Source: an uncultured Prevotella sp.
GTDB taxonomy: Bacteria > Bacteroidota > Bacteroidia > Bacteroidales > Bacteroidaceae
Direction: 5' to 3'
Length of the DNA: 64,000 nt
Assembly: GCA_945869265.1 (NCBI GenBank)
Contig: CAMBOI010000002.1
Coordinates: 1 to 64,000, forward strand
The translations under genes and the position numbers were made by a program. Shown here in pieces: positions 39,530-47,099 of the stretch (position 1 is the stretch's first letter; every line of letters starts with the position of its first letter). The notes beneath the pieces were generated by a model. That model was not told the origin of the DNA. It saw nothing but the letters and a program-made list of their open reading frames with translations, and did not search any database.

Positions 39530-39569
39530 AGAGTAATTATTAAACGTAGAAAACAAAACTTATCTTGTA

Positions 39570-39638
39570 AAAAACAGCCAAATACCATAATGAAAAACGG
39601 CCAAATACCATAATGAAAAACGGCCAAATATCATAATA
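39570..39638. repeat. Three tandem copies of a 23-bp repeat
   Basis: aaaaacagccaaataccataatg / aaaaacggccaaataccataatg / aaaaacggccaaatatcataata. Confidence 0.95.
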
Positions 39639-39715
39639 TAACTTTTTTTAAACTTTTAATGTACTGAATATCAATAATTATTCGTAATTTTGCTGCCGAA
39701 TAGAATAATGAAGAA

Positions 39716-39898
39716 ATGAAGCAGTATAAAAACAGAGTTATTGACCGCCTTTTGGCGGATAAACTTGAAGCAATGGGAGCAGTACTTATTGAGGGACCGA
39801 AGTGTAGTGCCAATCGGCTGTTTGAAAGACTAATTGCGTTTTATGGCTTATTCTTAATATGTAGAAACAAGTATTCAACAATGTGGCAAGTTGTTTAA
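39716..39898 (+). pseudogene. Remnant of an AAA/DUF4143-type ATPase, truncated at the Walker A region
   Basis: MKQYKNRVIDRLLADKLEAMGAVLIEGPK resembles the N-terminus of AAA_14/DUF4143 ATPases (xGAVLIEGPKWCGKTT); similarity ends at GPK. Confidence 0.6.
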
Positions 39899-39999
39899 TA
39901 ATCAAATACAAATATGTTACAATTATCTTTCAACGTCATTGAACAGTTAATTATTTTTAATAAACTGAGGCTTTTCTTGGTGATAATGAAAATAATGCC

Positions 40000-40007
40000 T
40001 ACATTTG
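40000..40007 (+). promoter_or_regulatory. -7 box TACATTTG upstream of DUF6057-like copy 2
   Basis: TTG at 39977-39979, 20 bp upstream; 15 bp before the ATG. Confidence 0.5.
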
Positions 40008-40022
40008 CAGTAAAAAAAGAAG

Positions 40023-41699
40023 ATGCCAATAATTAAGAATAATAATGAAGCAGTCGTCAGATGGGCACTCACTGCCGTGCTTGGAGTGGGTGCCTATCTG
40101 TTTTGGTTTAAGGGATATCCCTATGCCATGGGGTATCAAGAGCAGTTTCAGCTCTTTCTCTTTGATTCTTCTTATTTTGCAGAGCGCATTGCTGTTCCCG
40201 GTGGATTAGGAACATACGTTGCGGAGTTCCTGACACAATTTTATAATAGTCCAGCTATTGGTGCGATAGTCATTGCGGCAGTTTATGTGTTGCTGCAAAG
40301 GTTGGTGTGGATGATAGCCAAGAATAATATGCGCAAGGATGACAACCCCTGGTTGGCATACATACTATCGTTTGTTCCGTCGCTGATGATATGGTATCAG
40401 ATGGGAGATGAGAGTACGATGTTGGCATATTCCGTATCGCTGATTTTTGCGTTGGTGTTTATGTTGTTGCTTCCCCGTGGATGTATTACCGGTGTCTGTA
40501 GCTCACTGGTGGCAATTCCCGTGGTATATTGGCTTATAGGTCCGGTTGTCTTTGTGTTTGCCATATATTCAGGAGTAAAGATTGCAGGACAATTCAAGAC
40601 ACGCTTGTCGGCAATTGCCATTGTCATTTTGTCGTTAGTATATGCTTTGGTGTGGATACTGGTGAGTGCATCGTTTGTGCCATATCCATTATACAGACTA
40701 TTTGTTGGAATATACTATTATCGTTTTATTGAGGTTATACCATATACCTTAATTATAATAACTATTATTACATTGCTGTTGGCAATTATCCCTATCCATT
40801 TGTCGATAAAGAACACCAAGATACTTATTCCCGTGTCGGGTATAGCAGTGGCAGGATTGGCTGTGATAATGATTCCAAAGGCATACAACGATCTGAAATA
40901 CGACTTGGTGGAATATGATTGGCTTGTGCGTCAGCAGAGATGGAATGATGTTATCGCCAAGTCGGAGCGCAAGCAACCTTCACTACCGATGAGTGTATGT
41001 GCCACCAACCTTGCACTCGGTATGACGGGACAGTTGGGCGACCGTTGCTTCGACTTCTTCCAGCATGGCACAGAAGGCTTGTTGCCGGAGTTTGAGCGCA
41101 ATTTCTCTACCACGATGCTTACTGGCGATGTGTATTTCCTGCTCGGACTGGTCAATACTTCACAACGTTATGCGTTTGAGGCGATGGAATCCGTTCCGAA
41201 TTACAACAAGAGTGCGAGGGCGATAAAGCGTCTTGCCGAAACCAACCTAATCAACGGGCAGTATGCCGTGGCAAGGAAGTATCTCGCTATGCTCAAGAAA
41301 ACCATCTATTATAGACTATGGGCAGAGCGACGTTTGGAGATGATAGACAATCCGAGACTTATCGAAGAGAACAACGTGTATGGTTATCTGCGCAAGGTGC
41401 GCCTTGCTGATGATTTCCTCTTTAGCGACAAGGAGGTGGATAAGATATGCGGACAATTGCTCATGCGCAACAAGGAGAATATGATGGCAATGCAGTATCT
41501 GCTCGTCTATCCGCTGCTCAACCGCGACTTCCCTACCTTTATGGAGTATTCTACTTATATTAAGACATTGAAGAATTATACTCCTCGTGCAGCTGTTGAG
41601 GCTATGGCATTAGCATACGCACAACAACGGAAGTTGCCACAGGCAGAGATTCAGAGATACCAGGGATGCTCAACGTGGAGGTACTTGTTGGGGAATTAG
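40023..41699 (+). CDS. DUF6057-like polytopic membrane protein with C-terminal repeat domain (copy 2)
   Basis: YQEQFQLFLFDSSYFAERIAVPGGLGTYVAEFLTQFYN aligns by eye with copy 1; shared NLALGMTGQL segment. Confidence 0.7.
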   Translation: MPIIKNNNEAVVRWALTAVLGVGAYLFWFKGYPYAMGYQEQFQLFLFDSSYFAERIAVPGGLGTYVAEFLTQFYNSPAIGAIVIAAVYVLLQRLVWMIAKNNMRKDDNPWLAYILSFVPSLMIWYQMGDESTMLAYSVSLIFALVFMLLLPRGCITGVCSSLVAIPVVYWLIGPVVFVFAIYSGVKIAGQFKTRLSAIAIVILSLVYALVWILVSASFVPYPLYRLFVGIYYYRFIEVIPYTLIIITIITLLLAIIPIHLSIKNTKILIPVSGIAVAGLAVIMIPKAYNDLKYDLVEYDWLVRQQRWNDVIAKSERKQPSLPMSVCATNLALGMTGQLGDRCFDFFQHGTEGLLPEFERNFSTTMLTGDVYFLLGLVNTSQRYAFEAMESVPNYNKSARAIKRLAETNLINGQYAVARKYLAMLKKTIYYRLWAERRLEMIDNPRLIEENNVYGYLRKVRLADDFLFSDKEVDKICGQLLMRNKENMMAMQYLLVYPLLNRDFPTFMEYSTYIKTLKNYTPRAAVEAMALAYAQQRKLPQAEIQRYQGCSTWRYLLGN

Positions 41700-41724
41700 G
41701 AATCGTTTAAATAAAGAGTGAAGA

Positions 41725-43254
41725 ATGAAGAATGAAGAAATAAGGTTTAGCGACCGAAGGGAAAGCCAATGGCTACGCGAACTAATTAATGAAAAATGTT
41801 TCGCATATATTGGGGTATTGATTGTTTCGTTTCTTGTATCTTGTACGGAGACGGTGGATAATGCGGTGCTTTCTGATAAGATGCCGACGATATTTCCAGA
41901 CTATGTGGGAGTTACGATACCTGCAACGATTGCTCCGATGAACTTCAATGTTGAGGGCGATGTTGATAAGGTGGATGTTGTCGTCAAGGGAAGTAAAGGG
42001 GGCGAAATGCATGTGCAGGGTGAATATGCCGACTTCAACCTTGACGACTGGCATAGTCTTGTGGCAAGCAATAAGGGCGGAAAACTTACCTTTACTGTAT
42101 GTGCCAAGAGTGATGGTAGGTGGACACGCTATCGCGACTTTGAGATGTATGTGAGCAAATACGATATGAAAGACTATGGACTGACCTATCGACGCATTGC
42201 TCCTGGATATGAGGTGTATAGTCACATGGGACTGTATGAGCGGCGACTTGACAATTTCGATGAGCGTGCAATCATTGAGAATACTCAGGTGCCGGGAATG
42301 TGCGTCAACTGCCATACGTCGTGCAAGACCAATCCCGACAACTTCGTTTTCCATATCCGTGGCGACCATGGGGCAACACTCGTGAAGTCAGGGGGGAAAT
42401 GTGAACTACTCAAGGCAAAGAACGATTCCATCAAGGGCTCTATGGTTTATCCCTATTGGCATCCGTCGGGGAAATATTGCGCTTTCTCCACCAATATGAC
42501 TCGACAGGGATTCCATATAGTGAAGGACGAGAGGGTGGAGGTGTTCGACCTATCTTCGGATGTTTTTGTATATGACATAGAGAAGCACCAGCTGATACTC
42601 GACACTCTTCTCTCGACAAAGCTCTATTCAGAGAATTCTCCCGTCTTTTCAGCCGATGGACGCACTTTATACTATCTCACCAGCTTACAAAAGGAATATC
42701 CATTGCAATTCAAGGATCAGAAATATAATCTATGCAGTATAGCCTTCGACCCCGAAAAAGGTGCTTTCGGCAATAAGGTTGACACCGTTTATAATGCTGT
42801 AAGTATGGGAAAAACAGTAACATGGCCTCGACCCTCATACGACGGGCGTTATCTAATGTTTACGCAGATGGATTACGGATATTTCTCAATTTGGCATAAG
42901 GAGAGCGACCTATGGTTGCTCGACCTGCGCACTATGAAAGCCCAACCTCTGAAGGCTGCTAACAGTGACGATGCCGACAGTTTCCACAATTGGAGCATCG
43001 GGTCGCATTGGTTTGTCTTCACCTCGCGACGTATCGACGGACTCTATTCCCACCTCTATTTGTCGTGTATCGACGAGAAGGGACAACCGACCAAGGCATT
43101 CCTTCTTCCACAAAAGAATCCCAAGGAATATTACACTACATCCATATATTCATTCAACACGCCCGACTTTACCTCCCGTCCAGTGGAACTTGACAGCAGG
43201 GAGGCAGCGAGACAAATCAGTTCGGATAAAAGAATAGAAACAAACGTAAGATAA
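41725..43254 (+). CDS. Lipoprotein with WD40/PD40-like repeats and a single CxxCH motif (copy 2)
   Basis: FLVSC lipobox; TIFPDYVGVTIPATIAPMNF; CVNCHTSCKTNP (CVNCH at 42301-42315). True start may be internal to the track ORF. Confidence 0.75.
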   Translation: MKNEEIRFSDRRESQWLRELINEKCFAYIGVLIVSFLVSCTETVDNAVLSDKMPTIFPDYVGVTIPATIAPMNFNVEGDVDKVDVVVKGSKGGEMHVQGEYADFNLDDWHSLVASNKGGKLTFTVCAKSDGRWTRYRDFEMYVSKYDMKDYGLTYRRIAPGYEVYSHMGLYERRLDNFDERAIIENTQVPGMCVNCHTSCKTNPDNFVFHIRGDHGATLVKSGGKCELLKAKNDSIKGSMVYPYWHPSGKYCAFSTNMTRQGFHIVKDERVEVFDLSSDVFVYDIEKHQLILDTLLSTKLYSENSPVFSADGRTLYYLTSLQKEYPLQFKDQKYNLCSIAFDPEKGAFGNKVDTVYNAVSMGKTVTWPRPSYDGRYLMFTQMDYGYFSIWHKESDLWLLDLRTMKAQPLKAANSDDADSFHNWSIGSHWFVFTSRRIDGLYSHLYLSCIDEKGQPTKAFLLPQKNPKEYYTTSIYSFNTPDFTSRPVELDSREAARQISSDKRIETNVR

Positions 43255-43257
43255 ATT

Positions 43258-44130
43258 ATGAAGACACCTAAGACACTATTATTGATTATCGCCGCTTTAT
43301 TATTTGCGGCATGCGAAAAGTATGTAGCCGAAGATGTGGCTCAGACGGAATCCAAAGTTGTTGACGGCAACTTGGTGGTGACGGCGGAGTGCTTAGTCAC
43401 CAAGTCGGGTGTAGAGGATGAAGAGACGGCGACATTACCGCTCAATGAGAGATTTACTCGAATGAGCATGGTGATTTATCAGAATGACGTGAGAGTGGAT
43501 TATGTAAATCAGGTGAATACCGACAAAGACTTCGGCACGATGTCGGTTGACTTGGAACCCGGTACTTATCAGCTCGTGGTCTTAGCACACTCGGGCACAC
43601 GCTCGCCTACAACAACCAATTGCCACAAGATCTCCTTTTCAGCACCTCTCACTGATGTCTTTTCCTATTATGGGGAGATAACAGTGGGAAAAGAGGCCAA
43701 CAAGATATCCGTACAACTCGCGCGTGCAGTGGCTAAGATACAGCTCAACATCAAAGATGATATTCCTGCCAATGTGTCTTTCTTCAATTTCATATATAAG
43801 GGTGCGTCGGTGTCGTTTGATCCAACCACAAAGGTTGGACTGGCTTCCTCCACTCGTCGCAATATGGAGATAGAGAAGGTGGAAGGAGTGAAGACTTTCG
43901 AGTTATATACCTTCGTCACAGGAGCTGACCAATTGGTGGACTTGGATGTGGCGGGGTATTCTGAGGCAAAGGATGTTGTTGGAGCTAAGAAATTCCCAGG
44001 TATATCTGTAGAACTGCGCAAGGTGTCAAAGATTGACAGCCCGGTGTTTGATGGGGTGATAGAGGGTCCCACCGACATATCGGTTATATTAGATGACACT
44101 TGGGATGGTGTGATTGATTATACATTCTAA
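43258..44130 (+). CDS. FimB/Mfa2-like fimbrial-subunit-type lipoprotein
   Basis: Lipobox LLFAAC; beta-rich architecture; VDLEPGTYQLVVLAHSG and VQLARAVAKIQLNI resemble Mfa2/FimB families. Starts 3 bp after the upstream CDS. Confidence 0.5.
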   Translation: MKTPKTLLLIIAALLFAACEKYVAEDVAQTESKVVDGNLVVTAECLVTKSGVEDEETATLPLNERFTRMSMVIYQNDVRVDYVNQVNTDKDFGTMSVDLEPGTYQLVVLAHSGTRSPTTTNCHKISFSAPLTDVFSYYGEITVGKEANKISVQLARAVAKIQLNIKDDIPANVSFFNFIYKGASVSFDPTTKVGLASSTRRNMEIEKVEGVKTFELYTFVTGADQLVDLDVAGYSEAKDVVGAKKFPGISVELRKVSKIDSPVFDGVIEGPTDISVILDDTWDGVIDYTF

Positions 44131-44145
44131 GCCAGTTGCCGTTTA

Positions 44146-45597
44146 TTAGAATGTAAACGGCAGTGGCTTTGACCTAAACAGCCTGCCTACGTCTTCTGCC
44201 TTGAAGGGCAGGGGACCACGGCCTAATTCGGGTGCGTTGTATGATTTCAGGAAGTTGTCGTAGAACGACGGGTATTTCTGTGGCATCACGAATGGTTTGT
44301 GTGCCTTGCCTTGACGATCGACATAGCAGAAATATGGCTTGCCGTAGAGCCCGTCGTCGCGCTTGCTGGCAAACACAAACCATCGGCTGTTGCTGCTCCA
44401 TGAGTGATAGGTGTCGGACATGTTACTGTTTACGACACTCAAGGAATCCACTTTTCTTGTTTCCAAGTTAATCATCCTTAGGTCAGTCTCGCGGTGCCAG
44501 ATTGGGAATGTGCCGTACGCCTGTTGGGTATATAGTAGCAGTTTGCCATTGGGCGACACTCGTGGATGGCATACCGACGTGGAAGCCTCGGTGAGAGTGT
44601 CGGCCTTGGTGCCGATAGTCTCGTTGGTGGCGTCAAAAGGAATGCGGCAGAGCACATACTGCAATCCTCTTACGGCAGTCCCGAGGTCGGCAGAGTCGCG
44701 ACGTAACAACGAGTTGCGCGCCGTGCAGTAGTAGATGTATTTGCCGTCGGGCGAGAATGTGGGGAAGGTCTCGAGCCACAGACTGTCGGCAAGTAGGGGA
44801 CTGCGGATAATCTTACGTTGGTCGAGGTCGGCAATATACACATCCGACGCAGTGTCAAATACTTCTAATCGCTTACTGCCTGCAGCATGGAAGGCTGGAA
44901 TAATCTTGTTGGCTGAAAAGACTATATGCCTTCCGTCGGGATGAAAACCGAAATACACGCTTCCGCCAACCATCCCTTCGGCCTTGATGTCGAGCAGCTC
45001 CAGTTTGCCGTTGCGGTTGAGCACTGCTCCACCGCCTTCGCCTCTGACGTACATCATTGACAAATCGGGCGACTGATTGCTATATGTGTGACAATTCATG
45101 CAGCGGTTGCCCACTCGCTCATAGTCGCAGAAGTTGCGTGTGGTAAAATCCTCAAGACAACGCTCCTGCAACTGCAGACGGCTGAACACCTCATAGTCGG
45201 GTTCTATCAGTCGGTAGGTGAGCCAGGGGTCGATGCTATCACCCATGACAGTCCATGTAAACGGACGGTATTCCACCCACTCGTTCTCCTGTCCTACGCT
45301 CACGCTCACAGTGATTTTCTTGCCTACATTGTCGGCAAGCAACTTGCGCCAGTCGTCGATGTCAAATGTCACCTCATTTCCATTTTCGCTGCATAGCGTC
45401 TCTCCATTTACCTTCACCTTGACATCCTGGCATAGCGAATCGCGCACAAGGAAGTTAAGTGGAGCTATATTCACGGGTATGGTCACGTCGCGATAGTCGG
45501 GATAGATGGGTGCATCCATATCGGCTGTCACCTCCATCCTGTTGTCGCATCCTGTTGCCACAATCAGCAACATCATCCAATATATTATTCTTTTCAT
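44146..45597 (-). CDS. Lipoprotein with WD40/PD40-like repeats and a single CxxCH motif (copy 3)
   Basis: VATGC lipobox; PIYPDYRDVTIPVNIAPLNF; CMNCHTYSNQSP (CMNCH at 45088-45102); FSPDGKYIYYCTAR blade. Confidence 0.75.
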   Translation of the reverse strand: MKRIIYWMMLLIVATGCDNRMEVTADMDAPIYPDYRDVTIPVNIAPLNFLVRDSLCQDVKVKVNGETLCSENGNEVTFDIDDWRKLLADNVGKKITVSVSVGQENEWVEYRPFTWTVMGDSIDPWLTYRLIEPDYEVFSRLQLQERCLEDFTTRNFCDYERVGNRCMNCHTYSNQSPDLSMMYVRGEGGGAVLNRNGKLELLDIKAEGMVGGSVYFGFHPDGRHIVFSANKIIPAFHAAGSKRLEVFDTASDVYIADLDQRKIIRSPLLADSLWLETFPTFSPDGKYIYYCTARNSLLRRDSADLGTAVRGLQYVLCRIPFDATNETIGTKADTLTEASTSVCHPRVSPNGKLLLYTQQAYGTFPIWHRETDLRMINLETRKVDSLSVVNSNMSDTYHSWSSNSRWFVFASKRDDGLYGKPYFCYVDRQGKAHKPFVMPQKYPSFYDNFLKSYNAPELGRGPLPFKAEDVGRLFRSKPLPFTF

Positions 45598-45610
45598 TAG
45601 CCCTTTATTT

Positions 45611-45642
45611 TTTCAATATTTCAATTTTTCAATATTTCAATT
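45611..45642. repeat. Octamer-period repeat (TTTCAATA-TTTCAATT)2
   Basis: Four 8-bp units between the two copy-3 genes. Confidence 0.9.
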
Positions 45643-46920
45643 TTTAAACAGTTCCCTGTACATCGGCTCTGTCGGTTGTCCATAGACTGGGATATAGTAT
45701 TTCTTCATATCCTCCATGAACATATCCCTTGCCCCGACGATATAATCAGTGCAGAGCAAGTAGTCGAGAGCCACACGGTTGTGAGGATTGGCAGCCAACA
45801 GTGTTGTCAGCACGTCACGGCAGTTGGCGTTGGCGCGCAGTGTGTCATTCTTGATGGCATATTCCCGCTTGGAGGTCAGTGACATCGAGCGCAGTTTGCC
45901 ATCGCGTGTGGGGCGGTTGGCTTTTGCCCATCTGCTGTAGGCAAGTGTGTTGTCGAGAATGCGCAGGTATTTCATTGCCGCAGGGTAGTCGCCTGCCACA
46001 AGGTTGGCCTCGGCAAGTCGTTTTACCATTCTCACGTTGCGGTTGTCGGGTGCGAACACGCATGCCAACAGTGCCTCGCGCTCGGCAAGTGTCATGTCGC
46101 CGAGGGCATAATACAGTTCGCCTACCATCTTTATCTCAACGGGAGTGGATTTAGGTCCTATCTCGTATAGCGTACCGAGATTCACCGGTTTCACCTTATT
46201 AATAACTTCAGGCAGTTGGCGGCGTTGGGCCATCACAAGATAATAATAGAAGGCCGCCTCGTTGGTGGGATTAGGCATTTCCCTCACCTTTGCCAACATC
46301 TCGTCGTGCCTGCCAAAGTAATACAGACTCTCTATCTCAAGATACTTCTCGACATCCATGTCGGGTTTTTGCAGGCGGCCAAGATTCGGTTGCCAGAACA
46401 TCCATACACATAAGGGCATGAAGGCTATTGACAAGAGAGCTGCTATCTTGGCAGTTCCCTGGCTGTATCGAATATATCGCCATTTAGGGGTGGCGATGAT
46501 TATCATTGTGAGTAGCATACCCGTGATAGACAAAAGCTGTCCCAAACGGTATTCTACATCAAAGTTGAGTGCTGCCGTAAGTAACATCATTGTTATTCCG
46601 GCAGCGAAGGCCAAGGGGCGCATTAATCCAATCTTGCGCAGGAGACATGTGAGCATAAGTCCGGTGACGGTGATGACGACGGTGAGTATTGCTGCCCCCG
46701 CATAGGTGTAGTAATACATTTGCGTCAGGAAGTCGCCCGCCATATTGGCTGCCCACGCCTTGCGGTCGAAGTAGGTGGCAAGGTAGTCGGCAGACATCAG
46801 GAACAGTTGGTTCTGCTCCTTGTAGTAGAACGAGTATTCATAAGCAAACTGGAAAAAGCTCCAGATGCCTAATGCAGTGATCAATACTGCAATATATGGA
46901 ACGATTCTATTGGCTTTCAT
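45637..46920 (-). CDS. DUF6057-like polytopic membrane protein (copy 3, shorter)
   Basis: YYKEQNQLFLMSADYLATYFDRKAWAANMAGDFLTQMYYY; C-terminal MVKRLAEANLVAGDYPAAMKYLRILDNTLAYSRWA aligns with copies 1 and 2. Met at 46920 preferred. Confidence 0.65.
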   Translation of the reverse strand: MKANRIVPYIAVLITALGIWSFFQFAYEYSFYYKEQNQLFLMSADYLATYFDRKAWAANMAGDFLTQMYYYTYAGAAILTVVITVTGLMLTCLLRKIGLMRPLAFAAGITMMLLTAALNFDVEYRLGQLLSITGMLLTMIIIATPKWRYIRYSQGTAKIAALLSIAFMPLCVWMFWQPNLGRLQKPDMDVEKYLEIESLYYFGRHDEMLAKVREMPNPTNEAAFYYYLVMAQRRQLPEVINKVKPVNLGTLYEIGPKSTPVEIKMVGELYYALGDMTLAEREALLACVFAPDNRNVRMVKRLAEANLVAGDYPAAMKYLRILDNTLAYSRWAKANRPTRDGKLRSMSLTSKREYAIKNDTLRANANCRDVLTTLLAANPHNRVALDYLLCTDYIVGARDMFMEDMKKYYIPVYGQPTEPMYRELFKN

Positions 46921-47058
46921 ATAGTAAGTTGTCTTTATCGGGTGCAAAAATACTAAAACTTTTCCGTATATGGCTACAAAACTGATGTTTTTTTGATGTT
47001 TTTTCTGATATATGGATTAAAAAGTGTAATTAGATTTGGCTGCTTGGTCAAAATAATG

Positions 47059-47066
47059 TAACTTTG
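47059..47066 (+). promoter_or_regulatory. -7 box TAACTTTG with TTTG -33 element
   Basis: TTTG at 47035-47038, 20-bp spacing; 34 bp before the S9 peptidase ATG. Confidence 0.65.
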
Positions 47067-47099
47067 CAGTCGTTAGGACATTAAAAAATAATAATAGCA

